DNA of 64,000 nucleotides from assembly GCA_940337035.1 (NCBI GenBank), contig CALNHX010005157.1:48570-112569 (forward strand), given 5' to 3'. The notes under the pieces were generated by a model. The model saw only the letters and a list, made by a program, of their open reading frames with translations. It searched no databases and was not told the origin of the DNA. Numbering within the stretch: position 1 is the stretch's first letter; every line of letters starts with the position of its first letter. This document shows positions 33,871 to 47,003 of this stretch, piece by piece. The translations under genes were made by a program, and so were the position numbers. The DNA comes from Agriotes lineatus. Taxonomy: Eukaryota > Arthropoda > Insecta > Coleoptera > Elateridae.

Positions 33871-34311
33871 GGTAATACTGCTCACTATGTACGTTGCACT
33901 GTACCTAAGTCTAGTTATTAATGGTGCAGCAAAGAGGACCTCGGAAGTGTTCAATTATTTGATACTGTGAGTCAATTGTATGTTTTTTTAACAATTTAAA
34001 AAGGTGGGATTTGTTGAAACAGTCTCTTGTTAGAGGTATGACATTAAATTATCCCCTACTCGTTGGGCTTCAAGGGCGATGCGTTGGTGGTTTTTCGGGT
34101 TAATTATAAGGACGTTTTACTGGCTTTAACAGATTTAATTTTAATAGGGAAGCTAAAAAAAGCATAAAGCAGCGAGTTTAAAAAAATTGCCGAAAATTTT
34201 ATATTATTTTATTGACTGGATTATTTTCAAAAATAAATAAAAGCCTAAATATTATATCGAGCAACTTAAAATCTAAGAATGCCGATAGGATGGCAGCTCT
34301 GACTTATTTGG
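33871..34311. other. Non-coding, nothing recognised
   Basis: No feature supported. Confidence 0.35.
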
Positions 34312-34605
34312 AAACTATGTGCATACAGATTGGTGTTGGTTAACGTGAACATAGCCAGTCAAATGAGCTAGAATACAGTTTATGGGTTTTGTATGCGCTG
34401 GACAGAAGTAGACATACATCACTGGAAACCTAGTATCCTAGAATTCAGTGTCTAAAAACAAAACATTTTGATTCTGCGGCTACTAGATGTTACTTGCATA
34501 TTAGTCTATTTCTGTCTAACGCATACAAAGCCCATAATCTGTGTATTCTAATTCATTTGATTTTGTATGTTCCCATTATCCACAACCAATGTACATACTG
34601 ACATT
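34312..34605. repeat. Foldback element, arms about 115 bp
   Basis: ACTATGTGCATACAGATTGG, GTCAAATGAGCTAGAATACA, TTATGGGTTTTGTATGCG and GGACAGAAGTAGAC on the left mirror, in reverse complement, GTCTATTTCTGTCTAACGC, ATACAAAGCCCATAATCTGT, GTATTCTAATTCATTTGA and CCAATGTACATACTGACAT on the right. The arms diverge by roughly a fifth, so it is fairly old. Confidence 0.75.
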
Positions 34606-35107
34606 GTAATTTTCTGCGAAAATGTTACCAAGCTTAACCGTAAAGCAGTAATTTTGGCTGAAGTTGGGGGCTTTAAAAATGCGGTTGTGGAGAAACGGGT
34701 CAAAACGTGAAAAAAACATTCCGACGAACTGATTGCAGATCATAGAATTTCCAAGGTAAAAGAAAAGTTTAGAATATCCATATTTAATGTTGTATTAGAT
34801 ATTGTAATGCGTCGAATAAACGAGTTTTCACAACGTGCTTTCTAAGACTAACTTCCACATTCCTAAATTTCTTCCCGAATCAAGTGATGATGAACTCAAT
34901 AAACGTGCTGTATCTTGAAGAGAGTGTTGTGGTAACGATCTACACCCTGAAGTTGCAGTTAAAATATTAATCTTTAGATTTATATTTAGGGCTCAAATTT
35001 TAAAATATGCCATTGTTAAAGATGTCGCAAAACCGCTGATTTGTGATAACTACTCAGCCATTGTTAGCATTAGAAAATCAGATTTATTTTATAATTTGTG
35101 ATCCGGG
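34606..35107. other. Non-coding, nothing recognised
   Basis: No feature supported. Confidence 0.35.
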
Positions 35108-35231
35108 AGTGCAAAAAATAGCTTATATACCTGGAGACCAAAGTGCCCTTCATCCCTTGAATGATTATTGCCCTCGACTATATTCACTCGCGAGATGATG
35201 CACTTTCTCCCTTGATATACTTTAATATACT
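35108..35231. repeat. Hairpin MITE related to the copy at 1,864
   Basis: Starts GTGCAAAAAATAGCTTATAT, nearly the leader of copy 1, and ends AATATACTAGTT. Inside, GACCAAAGTGC..TTCATC mirrors GATGATGCACTTTCTC. Confidence 0.55.
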
Positions 35232-36072
35232 AGTTAACATCGTTGATTAGTTTGTATAATATATAACTAATCTGTTTTTTTATACTTTGCATATATACTC
35301 GTAGTAAACAGCATTCCTATTTACATACATCGTCATTACTTCTACCTAAATTGTAGCTTCAAGACCGTTTTGGATAACTTGAAAATCAGGAAACATCAAA
35401 GCTGCCTATCATCTATCTAAGTGTAGTGTTAAGAAGACAGTGATAATATATGGAAAACCCACAAAAAGAAAACGTGCCTGGAAATATTCGAGAATATTTC
35501 CTTAAGCTAAATCTGGCTTTCGTAGGAAAATTTACAGAAATTATTTAGCTTTCTCAGCGTTCGTTCCGCCTACAAGCTATTTCAGTTGAAGTTGAATTTC
35601 TCTTAAAATGGTGCTTTATTAAGGTAGCTTTATGCTTTGTACTTCTTTGCTAATATAAATAAAATTAGTCCAACTTTTTGTTCAAAATAGCTACCAATTT
35701 TACATTTATAAATGAACGAAAAGCCACTGGGATTTCGAAAACGAAAAGACATGGTCGGTTGACACGATTTTAAAGAAGAAATCAAATATGATTTTTAATT
35801 TATTTCTTTTAAAAATTTTCCAGGCATTGATACTACTATTTACACTGTTTAAAAGCACATCAAGAATAGCTATGATACCGTGGAAAAGAGCTTAATTTCC
35901 TCTTGTAACTGATATTAAGGTTCGCTATACTAATTTTCATAAATAACTACGTTTTAACAGTATGCCGCGATTGTTTAATACGATAACATATTAAAACTTA
36001 GATTTGCCATTTTATTCAATTTTCGCTTATCCAGTAATAGACCTTAAACGGTCGCATTACTACTCCGCCACA
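35232..36072. other. Non-coding, nothing recognised
   Basis: No feature supported. Confidence 0.35.
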
Positions 36073-36140
36073 GTAGCCTAGCGATACATTTTCGAACTGC
36101 CAAACCTGAGGTTGCGAGTTCGAATCTCAGTTTGGCAAGA
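36073..36140 (+). repeat. tRNA-like SINE head
   Basis: Box A-like AGTAGCCTAGCGATACAT and box B-like GCGAGTTCGAATCTCAG are separated by tRNA-like spacing. A poly-T-containing tail follows. A complete cloverleaf with a good acceptor stem is not evident, so it is called SINE-derived, not a tRNA gene. It resembles the antisense tRNA-like segment of the dispersed GACA-type repeats. Confidence 0.55.
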
Positions 36141-38082
36141 AATTTTTTTAAAGTTATCGAAAGCTGGGGATGCAAATTTATATCCTTTGTTACTTTTAAA
36201 TCTGAACTTCCTCATTATCGGCGCTCTCTGTCCCATCCAACCTCTGCGCTAAAGGATAAATGGCGGTCTCAATTTTAATGTCATCATATAGCCGCAATAC
36301 TTAGTTCCCGCCTCCTTTGTGAATTCTCTTTAGCCGAAGACGTCGCACCCAGGCAATCATGTGTAGATATAACGTAATATGATAACAGCCATATCACCTT
36401 GAAAGCTACAGTTCAACAAATCACGAACACTGAACGTGCCTTATGAAGCGGGCGTTCTACCGAGCGCATGGAAAGAAGTATCGATAAGGGGCTTGCACAG
36501 TCTAATATTGTTTTCACGTACAATCATCTGATGTTCTTTAGAAAACGTTTCTGTATATTAATTCAAAATAAAAATCCCGACTTTCAGCTTTTCAGCATAT
36601 TGCATAATCAGTGTCAGATTATAATTTAGTATTAAATCCACTGTACAGCTTATCTACATTTCACCCTCGAATGCCCAAGTACATTTTGTTACAATACTGT
36701 CCAAGATGGGATTTCCAAAGATTTGAATGTTTCAGGTTATTATTCAAAGCATACTTGTAATAATAATAGACAACTGATTTGTTAAATTCCTTGATGAACA
36801 TACACTCACTGAGTACATACATAAATATAGATACTATAAATAAATTTATAGATGTATTCTGGGCATGCAAAAGCACTAAATTAATAAGATTCATACAAAC
36901 ATTCTTGGCATAGTTTAGTGACCTTGACATTCAGATTGCAATTAAAAATATTACAGTAATCATATTTGTCTCAATATTTCCTGTCGTTTCTTCTTGGGCA
37001 CAATTGATTTTTGCCCATTTTTGACCATGACACTCGATTTATGTGGCACTTCCATTACTGCAGGAATTGAAGGTTGACCATTTATAAATAATTCGTGAAC
37101 TGAACCAATTTGAAAGATAGTTCTAGATCAAGTCTCAGAAACAGTCATACCTTTTCCATTGACATAATCCGGATTCAATATAAGATGTTACCAGTGATGG
37201 TTGCTATATTGAAACAGTACGTAAATATCAACAATGGACCATTAATTGGTGATTGTGTTACGCGCATATTCCCTCAATAAATATATTAAGATAGAATCTT
37301 GGTGACGATGACGGTGAGTGTCGTGGCAACTGTAATCTAGCTGCTCGGCATTATACAGAAAGTAATTCAAACAGCTTAAAGGTAAGAACGGAAGATTGGC
37401 AGCAGAGAAGAAGAAATCTGCATAACAAAAGATTTTCACGAAAAGCTTTATAAACGTGAAAACACTTTAACACTAATAAAGCCCTTGGTGAAAACAAAAT
37501 TGTTATCGAGGCAACTAAAATAGATAGTGATGTATTGATGGACGTGGATCTCTTCAATATATGTGTAAACAATAACACCATTTCTGCCACATGGAACAAC
37601 GCATCATGGTTCCGTTACAAAGAAACGGAGCACAGCAGCACCTACATGTGATTTTTTCTTACATTTCAAGCAATTTTCAGTTATTACATACGGAAATGTT
37701 GTATATAAGAAAAAGACAATGTTAAAAATTAAGAAGGAGCAGCTCTAGTTTTGACCGGAATAAAACCTTATTATCAGTGTGTTGTTGACAAGACAGTACA
37801 AATATTCTGTTTGTTTTGACGTTTACCTAAATTAATCTTTAAAATATTATTAGTTCTGAGCAAACCTGTTTCATAAAATACATAACTATTTATAAAAGTG
37901 TTGCTTTTATTGAAATTTATTCTATGTAAACATCGTCTGCGTTGATCACTGTCTATTGACCCACCATTTAATTTGAGAAATTCAAATTTTGAACTGTTTG
38001 ACGTTTAACTTTAGACAAGGGTTGTTTGTATTTATCAAAATGGGCATAAAAGAGGTGGTTTTGCCAATTGTAAGAAAATACA
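36141..38082. other. AT-rich stretch, nothing recognised
   Basis: About 1.9 kb without a supportable feature; frames at 36,661 and 37,351 on the minus strand look random. Confidence 0.4.
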
Positions 38083-38768
38083 ACTTAGAAATCTATAAAA
38101 GGTTTTACTCAGAACCTTCCTCGCACGTTGACGTTGTGACACTAAACAAAAATTAAATGAAAATAGGGTTAAAAATATTTTAACGTTTCTAATAATACTG
38201 AAACAATAAAAGAAAACACTTGGCAATGCAAATTACATCACTTTTCAAATAAAAAAAAATACCAGTGGTTGAATTCGAACTACAGCGCCTGCGAATGTGA
38301 TTTTAATTCCACCCGTGTATCGCACGCGCTCATGGAGGACCTCCGCATCTGTACTCTACGCGGCGTATTTTTTACTCTTTCTACGTTTACCCTGTTTCTG
38401 TTGGGTGCTATTTTCGCCAAGTTTAAAGCTATGTGAAAATTATTACTTTTGTCTATTTCTAAGTTAAAGAGTAATATGTAAAAAATATTTTTTTTACGTG
38501 CCCTGTATATGTCTGCCCCAAAAGATGTCTTTTTTCTACAAGGGTAAAAACCTAAGCTATGTGCAAAATATTACTCTCAATTAAGTAATAGTTCTTGAGT
38601 TAAAGGAAAAATAGGAAAAATAGATTTTTTTAAGATGTTCAACCTGTATTTATGTTTTACCGAAGTTTTTTTAGTTTCATGCCAGGAAAGCATATACATC
38701 TGCATGCAAAATATTGTCTTTCTCCAACAAATAGTTTTTGAGTTATACCAGCAACAGGAAGATAGACA
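38083..38768 (+). repeat. Dispersed GACA-type repeat, copy cut before its GACA end
   Basis: Begins AAAAGGTTTTACTCAGAACC, has the antisense tRNA-like segment (GGTTGAATTCGAACTACAGC, 38,265-38,330), the CTGTATATGTCTG and CAAGGGTAAAAACCTAAGCT modules, and ends at AACAAATAGTTTTTGAGTTA..CAGCAACAGGAAGATAGAC. GC-rich unrelated sequence then replaces the GACA tract. Confidence 0.7.
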
Positions 38769-39240
38769 CTGTCTGCAAGAGGCAGGGGTGACGCCGACCT
38801 AACTATCGACGGACTCTGGTGGCTCGAGAACATAGACCAGGTACGAGCACTGGCTGGGGAGAGGATGTGGTGGGATGCTCTCCGAAGATTCGCCTCTGGG
38901 CTGCCGCGGGTACGACCGGACCGCGAGTGAGATATGAGTGCGAAACTGAGTGCGGCGTGGTGCAAAAACCGACGGTAGTGCAGTGGTCAGGTCAGACAGT
39001 CAGAGTAGACTTAATAAGTATGTAAGGGGTGTTAAGTGGAAGGACATCAAAGCCACCTGTAAACAATTTAGCATAAGTTTAGTTAAGTTAGGATAAGTCA
39101 GCCAAACAGTTAGCATAATAGCGCGTGTCTAAAGGATGTAACAAACTTGAGTAGTGCCGAAAGGCGGGACACAAGTTCGACTGTAACCATTTTCGTCAAC
39201 AATAAAATAATGAGACAGAGACTGTCAGCCGTCACACAAA
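38769..39240 (+). mobile_element. Possible 3' end of an unrecognised retroelement
   Basis: GC-rich segment whose frame reads LTIDGLWWLENIDQVRALAG then ERMWWDALRRFASGLPRV up to a TGA near 38,930. It reads like the tail of a retroelement polyprotein, but I cannot name the family. The next 300 bp end with AATAAAATAATGAGAC near 39,205, where AATAAA could be a poly(A) signal, and TGTTAAGTGG near 39,030 could be the start of an LTR. These are weak signs. Confidence 0.3.
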
Positions 39241-42200
39241 TTGAACCTTAAAGTACAGTTTCATTTTTACCGCGATTTTAGGGCAACTATTGTTTATTTT
39301 AGAATGATTGAAGGGACTTTATTATAATCAGACGACGGTGTAAGGGCATTTTTATTTTGTATGAACGTACGGCGAATTAGCATTATTTTCTTAATTCCGA
39401 AATTACGATTCCGCCTGCATATGGGTATTTCGAATTATTCGCTTGCAGCCAGCAGTTTTAAATGCACTCATTCTGTGTTGTCGCTGTTTCGGGCCTATTG
39501 GCGCGCACGTGTTTCTTATCGACCCGTCTGGCGACGTGAACTCTTGTACGTATTAGAGCCAAAATAAAAGGCCGTTGCCGTGCGTTAGACAGAGCGAGTA
39601 GGAGGTTTGGCCACCGCTCATTTTCGATGCAAGCTGTTTTGGCGCGCTTTTTCGCCACTTGTGACCCGACATGGCTAGAATCAACAAGTGATTTTAAAGT
39701 TGTAGTCCCGCGACGCACCCTTCCGGTGGCGTAGGCGAGGCTTACGTTTGTTTATTGCATGATAACCGGTTAACGGTTTGTTCCCTTGGTGTGTGTGTGT
39801 GGCGTATGTTTTGATCCCTATATTGGAACCCCCGTCGATGTAAAGCAAGTTTTGTGTCCCGCCTTTATGGCAGACAGTTTGCGTGATGTTGCGGTAATTG
39901 TAACATTTATTGTTTATATCATTACATTTTCGAAACCTTTTATAGTTATTAACCTGTCAGTTTAATTCATTACCGTCAAATTGCATAAAGCTGTTTAACT
40001 TGACATAGTGGCAGATGAAGTATGTGTCGCATTTGTACCTTTTTTAGTTGATTACCGCATTTTATTGCTGTTTATTGAGTCAGTGCTTTGAATAGTTCAA
40101 TGTCAATACCGTTCACAAGTCATTCCTGTACTTGATGTCAAGTTTATCACATATTTACTAGATTAAGACGTTGCGCAATTTAAATATTTAACCTTTACTA
40201 ACCCATTTCGCATATTTATGTAACTTTTATCCATTTACATATTTTTGCTAATACATTTCATGTTTGTTTAACTGTGGTATTCTTCAGATGTTGAACATGC
40301 TATTTGTGTATGTATTTTCCAGTGCAATAGATGTTTGGCCAGCTGTTCAAGTGAGCCCTTCGAAAGATAGGTCCGATGATGTTGCACTTGGCTCGCTAAA
40401 CAGGACACTGCGAAGATTATAGTTGAAAGGTGAATCCCTTCTGCTTCCACTTTTCCTCGGTGGGTTGACCAATGCATATTCCCTTGTAGGAATCGTGGTG
40501 GCGCTCTAGCAATTAAGATCTGTGTACCGTTACTCTTTTTGTGTTTATTATATTGTATTGGTGCACTTAGTCTTAATGCAGATGTGCCACATTGGCCATA
40601 CAGATTTCGCCTCTTTACTTTTAAGACATACTTGGTAATACCCCGGACTCAATTTACTGCAGTTTGGAAACTTTATCAAAAAGTGCAACATGCAAAACAA
40701 TTATAAAAAATTTGGTATTAATGACAGTACTCATTTAAAACGTTACGTTGGAACTACTACTACTCAAATAAATACTTAAATGCGATTATGTAAAATTGGC
40801 TAAGTTTAAAGTGGTTTTATGAAATACAGCAGCGCTGTTAAGAACTGAAGACCTAATGAATCCATGGATACTCCCAGTATTACTTTCACATTTTTATTGT
40901 CAGTATAAAGCAGAACACGTTTGATAGCGGGTACTTATATTATAATCCTGTTAAGACTTTTCCAAAGCTTATAACTACAATTCAAATGTTAACCTAGAAA
41001 TCAGCTTAAATTTGACTCCTAGATACAAATTGATCACAATACGAATTAGAAATGACTCTTTTCTCTTTCACATATCAAACATTACATTCTAAAGTTTATT
41101 TAAATTCAGTACTTGATTAGTGGTAACCCTAACAATTTGCTACAACAAAATATTAAATTATGGAAAAGTTACTAATTATTATTAACATTTCAATTGCTTT
41201 AGGCTTTTATTTTAATTAAATCAGAGTGATTGGCATAATCGTAACTTGAAACTTCTACCTCTTATCGTGGAAGGCAGGCTCTATGAGTAGCGAAGCATTA
41301 ACAAATTGTTATTCTGCGTGTATTTTATTTTCCTATCTATTCAGAGTGATAAACAGCATCATCAGCAACGAAGCACTTTTCTAATGCTTCGACCGAAATC
41401 AAGCACATTTTAAAATCATACCTCTTAAATAAAGCATAACACTACATGCCGTGTTAAAACGGCAAAAGTATCAAGGCTTCATTCAACAGTTTACTATTTT
41501 CGGGTTTTTGAAACAAACTTCCCATTACTTTTAATATTGATATTATTACAGCACAATTACTTATTATGCCTATTGATTGTGTTTTTTAACACTACGAACA
41601 CAAATACATTTCATTTAATAATAAGGAGTGTTTACTACTGCCTTACTGAATGGGACCCACAGTCGCCCACACTCTGCGTTTAAACACACCCTTATTATTT
41701 CTATGATGATGTTTTACTGTGCAGCAGTCCTACATTTTAAATGCGCCGCGTGGTACAGCCAGTTCTCTTATAAACAAATACCATTACAATCGCATTTGTA
41801 ACTATTTCCACTGAATCGTTTATTGGAAACTAATCGTATGTGGATCAGTGTATTATTTTAAAATGTTTGTAATAAAACTTTCTTTTGCATATAACAATTA
41901 TTATAATTCTTCAAAAAATATGTGACTTAAATTTTACACGCATATCAAATTGCCATGATATTTTTCAATTTCCTCAATACTACAGTAGCTACATGTTACA
42001 GAATCCACTTTCCAGTATTCCTTTCATATTTTATATATAAGAAACATCGTCATGATCTAATACCGTGCTTTAACGTTTTTACCCCACAGGAGTTAGCTCT
42101 AGGCGTTTCTAGATATTTCAGTATTTGAGTAAATTGGTTTTAGGCTATTATTTTTCATAGTCGAATTAGAGCGTTAGTTAACTAACTGCACTACTATAGG

Positions 42201-44975
42201 AATTTTTTAACGTATTGGTAATCTACATTTGATGGCCACATTAACACTCTAATTGTGCAATAAATGCAAACTAGGTACAATCTCATGTAATATAAATTCA
42301 GGGTTTTGTTTACCTGAGAAAACAGGTTCTACTACAAACGTCCTTTCAATAACTGTTTTGTTCCCTTCGAATACCAACTGCGACATTTTTGATAAATTGT
42401 CAAAGATTCCAGCCTACGCTACATATCCCTGTTTTACAAAGCAAGAATGTTTAGAGAAAATGCTATATTATTTTCTAAATTCAATGTGAATTGATATATG
42501 CATAACCATTAAATTACTTTAACTGATTTTTCTTTTTCATCTTCGTTCCACTCGAACATTGCAATTCGATGGTTAAGGAAATATTTTATACAGTTTTACA
42601 CGAATATCTTTCCACAGTATCGAAGTAGAGTAACAATTTTGTTATATTGATATAAGGACCACGCAAGACCGAAAAAGGGTATGCGTATATTGGAAATGGA
42701 TTTTATTGGGAATTTATAAGTTTTATCTTTTATATTTCTGGACACCCGTGGAGGAAAACAACAGAACGTCTACATTAGTAATTAATATCTATTGGTTTTT
42801 ATCTTTTATGCAATTTGTCTTACTGAAATATTTACCTAACCATCAATGCAATGGATAGCTGGATCTAAAATGAGCACCTCTTGTGGGAAGCCCAACAATA
42901 AAAAAAACGGATCACAAGCAGCAAAGAAATGCTAAATAATAAAAATTAAAATAAATAATACTCATTGCAGCATATTAATGTATTGTAGATAATTCCTACC
43001 TTCACTTTTAGTTAATTTCCTTTTGATTGTATTATTTGCTGGCGCTTTGATGAAGGTGCAAGACACTAACCTTGGAAATAAAATTACGCCACTTCGTTTA
43101 TCAAATAGTAATATAAATATAATTAGTAACACTATTTATTCTATATTATATACAGAGTGTTAGATGGGTGAAAAATTCGAAATAAGAAAAATTTTAAAAG
43201 ATTGCAATATACAAGGTGTTAGTAAACGCTTTGAAATTGAAATGCATATTTTGACAAACTACTTCTGGAAGCAACTCCTAAGCTTTTTTATATTTATTTC
43301 AAGTATGAAAACAAATAGAAGGCCATGAGATCTTCAAACCTCTTACCTTGTTTTTGTTTCGGGGCTTCTGAAAACCATCGTCGAGGCCAACAAAAGTCCA
43401 AGTAAAAAATAATTTTGTGGAGAACTAGACATGAACTACAAAATTAATAGAAATCAAAGTGTTTTCAATTACGCCCGTAAGCACTGAGAAAACTGAACGT
43501 TTTAAAATGTTCATTTATATTTATTAAAATTGGTTTTTTTGTTCTGGATGGCAAAGACTGGATTTTTTGTTAAGCCCTCGAATAATGCCCTTACATTTAG
43601 ATATTAATAAAAGAAGTAAAAGCATAAAGAACAGGGTGGCAAAAAGCACAAGAATAGAGCAGAAGGAGGACGTGTACGTGAAAGGCAGCCTCTAAAAAGA
43701 ACGAAGTTTATACTTTGGTAAAAAGAGAATGCAAAAATTAAATAAAACAGGATATTATGTGAGTGTAAACAAATATAAAAATAAAAATATATATTTTATG
43801 GCGTATAAACAACAAAACGATATGTCTGAGCAAAGAGGCAGTAAAAATTAAAGCACTAATGATGGTGTAAAAGGAAATTGAAAAGTGAAATAAGTGAAAC
43901 TTCGCCACCAGCTAAATAAATAATACAAATACATACATCTCTTAAAATGTATCAACACAGTAAAAAGACTTTAATAGCGACACTATGAAAGTAATGGTCG
44001 GATTAATAGTAGGTATAAGCCCAAAATTTGAAATAGAAAAAGAATGAAAAAAATTAAGATTCCAGATTGCAATAGCTGCCAAGCCCAAATCACTTGGCTG
44101 GGCACTTTCCAGTTGTAGTGCTACAGTATATTGTACAACCAATAGAGAAAAGTATAGTTTTTCCGTGCACGGTACGCCGAACATGGAAAAAGTATTTTTT
44201 TGCGTACTATAGGGAAACACCTAAAAATGTGGACATAAAAATAACAAAAAGCATGTGAAATATTGTGCATTTAGGAATTAAACCATAAGTTGCTACACAG
44301 CAAATTCCACTTTTCTAAACGATTTTGTTTTAGGAATACAGTACATTTCCCTACAGTGTGTGGAAAACAAATTATCACAATGCCACACAATTTTTACATA
44401 TTTATGATATGTTCTAGTCATGACTCGAATTTTAAAGAAATGTATCTCCTTGTATTTTATGAATCAAATATGATGTAAACTGGCTTTATAACCGTTGTTT
44501 TTAATTTTAACCTGTTTGTACTAGCCAAGATATGCCTTATCTTTCTTCTTTCCCCCAGTTATGATTTACTAACCTCACTTTTTTGCCTTGATAAAGGAAT
44601 AAAGATTGACTTAGAAGAAACAGAGTTGTCTTTCGAATTCCTGCCTAGAAGAACGAAACCCAATTATTAAACATATTGTTTATCAGCCAGTCGTTCGTCA
44701 CTGTCTCGCAGTTTTAAAATTTCCACTGCACAAAAGCAGCACCCACATAGTTCTGTAGTAATCCCCACATTGTTAGTATGGCAAATAGCACTGTATAATT
44801 TTTCCTCGCATCGATGGATATGAACCACAAATCACATGTGGAACCCATACTTTGTATTGGTTCACAATCTATATACCAACATACAACTCATACGTTTTAG
44901 TAAACTTTGTCGTTTCCTTAACTTCTTGCTTTACCTGATTTGGGCTAATACATAATCCATACTCACAAAAAAAAT
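39241..44975. other. Long stretch without recognisable features
   Basis: The part 39,350-40,500 is richer in CG dinucleotides than the rest (for example TTGGCGCGCACGTG and GTCCCGCGACGCACC), which could mark a host transcript or a young unclassified repeat. The remainder to 44,975 is AT-rich with only random-looking short frames. No tRNA, palindrome above about 15 bp or transposase motif was seen. Confidence 0.45.
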
Positions 44976-45665
44976 CTGTAAAAGGCTTTACCCAGAACTT
45001 TCCTCATACACATTGTGCCACTAAATAATTTTAAAAATCAAATTAAGTTAGGAGTAAAAATGTCTTCATGTTTCTAATACATTAAATACATTTTCAAATA
45101 AAAAAATGTAGCCCGCTGGGGGGATTTGAACTCCGCCGCATCTGCGTATCAGATTGTAACCACATCGACTTTACGTCTGCGCCATTGCGACATTGGAACG
45201 AGTGCGGCGCGCGCCTCTCTTGAACAGAACGGTCTTATAGTTGAAACGTTTCGACTCTTTTGTGACATTATCCTGTATCTGGTGAGTCCTATTATCGGCC
45301 AGTGTAAAGCCTGACCTATGTGAAAATTATTACTTCCTTCTATTTCAAAACTAACGCAAAAATAAACACAATTTAATTTTTTTTAAGGTACTCACTCTGC
45401 ATATATCTGTCGGAAATGTTCACGGTTGCATGACAGGTATATATATATATATATAATGTGTATGCAAAATATGACCTGCCTCCAATAAATAGTTTTGGAG
45501 TTATACCGTCAACAGGCAGACAGACAGACAGACAGACAGACGGAATTGAGAAAATATGTTTTTCGTCATCTAGGGACCCTGAAACGTGAAGATCTGAAGA
45601 AATCTCGGAAGGTCATTTTTTCGTTATTACAATACTTCCGTCGTCTTTCAGGAAAGTAAAAATCA
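44976..45665 (+). repeat. Dispersed GACA-type repeat, most complete copy
   Basis: Begins CTGTAAAAGGCTTTACCCAG. A tRNA-like sequence on the minus strand lies at 45,118-45,200 (box A-like ATGGCGCAGACG, box B-like GGAGTTCAAATCCC). Then come the TAAAGCCTGACCTATG and GTACTCACTCTGCATATATC modules, an (AT)n tract, TAGTTTTGGAGTTATACCGT, a (GACA)n tract at 45,517-45,541, CTAGGGACCCTGAAACGTGA, and an end ACTTCCGTCGTCTTTCAGGA..GTAAAA that resembles the last bases before ORF1 of the I-like element. Confidence 0.75.
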
Positions 45666-46153
45666 TAATGTAAGCAGTAGCGTGAACATTAACTTTTATC
45701 AACTAATACGTTTGGCTTGTGTACACCTAATATGTAGGCTGGTGCGGACGTACAGTTTTAGCGTATTATTCAACGTACTAGAAACAAAGAATCATTCTAG
45801 AATGCAGCTAATTTTTGAAGGCATTATAAAAACCACAACAATAGAATTTCACCAGGCTCCGATTAAAATAATAAATTTTTAAATTACAAAAGCTTTTTTA
45901 AAAATGTACAAAATATGTTTCACTTAACACAAGAAAGTAAAAACTATAATACAATGTACATAGCCAAATTTTTATTACACCGTTTAGCAATCTAATTCCT
46001 GGATTGACGCTGTAGCACTCAACTCACGTAAAATTAAACCAACAGTAAAGTAGCACATAATAGTGCACAGATTTATTAATAGAGGGTGGTCAAGTGACGA
46101 CTGAACAGCTGTTAGTTTCTGCGCAGGACGCTATCGTGTTTCTGTCAGTAATC
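45666..46153. other. Non-coding; may hold the mariner 5' flank
   Basis: No inverted ends were found; nothing else seen. Confidence 0.3.
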
Positions 46154-47003
46154 ATGGAGCAGCGAGTGAATATTAAATGTTGCTGTAAACTAGATAACAC
46201 TGCAAAAGAAACTTACGAGATGTTGAACACTGTGTACAGTACGTTTCAAAAATGGTCGTGAGGGCGCTAGAAGCGCAAGTCGGTCGGTCTTTCGAAATGC
46301 AGATTCGATTGTAAAGTTTCGTAAAATTGTGATAAAAGATCATCGAATGACTCTCCGAATGATGGCAGATGAGTTCAATATCAATATGGAGACAATTCGA
46401 CAAATGTTTCAATTAATATTTAGAAAAGAGGAAGAGCTGTGCAACGTTCGTTCCGCACAATCTTAGGAACGAGCAAAAGTTGAGAAAAGCTGCAACGTGC
46501 GCAAACTAATACATAACTGCATTGTTACTGGTGATAAGTCAGTACGATCCTGAAATGAAACAAAAAAGCGTTTGCAAAAATCCAGAATCAAAAGTATGCT
46601 GATTATCTCTTTTGATAAACAGGATGCGATTCATAAAGAATTTGTCCCTGAAGAAATAGTGCATTCTAATGAAGTAATGAAGAGATTATTGCAGCGCGTA
46701 TCTCCAGTGCAACCGCAATTTTGAGGAAAGGGTAGTTGGTTCTTGTTGTATGATAATGCACCTGCTCATTCTGCACTGATTGTGAATTCATTTTTCATGA
46801 AACGCGAAGTTATTGAGATCAGTAACCCACCCTACTCACCTGACTTGGCACCAGAAGATGTTTTTCTCTTTCCTAAAGTGAAAATTGTTTTCAAATGGAA
46901 ACCATTACAGGACATAAACGATATTAAGAAAACTGTAACCGCTGAATTGAACTCAGCTTGCTTTAAAAACTTTTCGAACGTTGCAATAACTATATTAATG
47001 TAA
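46154..47003 (+). pseudogene. Mariner-family transposase, decayed full-length copy
   Basis: Starts MEQRVNIKCCCKLDNTAKET then YEMLNTVY, the usual mariner N-terminus. A deletion removes the first helix-turn-helix, after which KDHRMTLRMMADEFNINMET resumes. IVTGDKS holds the first catalytic Asp, LLYDNAPAHSALIVNSFF the second, and PPYSPDLAPEDVFLFPKVK the third-Asp region. The last 87 codons (46,743-47,003) are open; upstream there are several stops. The enzyme would cut and paste DNA at TA sites but this copy is inactive. Terminal inverted repeats could not be defined. Confidence 0.8.

Noticed and set aside
36073..36140. Functional tRNA gene
   Set aside because: Same reason: boxes A and B without a convincing cloverleaf.
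43145..43230. Possible MITE ends (TACAGAGTGTTAGATGGG and TACAAGGTGTTAG)
   Set aside because: The two words are in direct rather than inverted orientation and too short to support an element.
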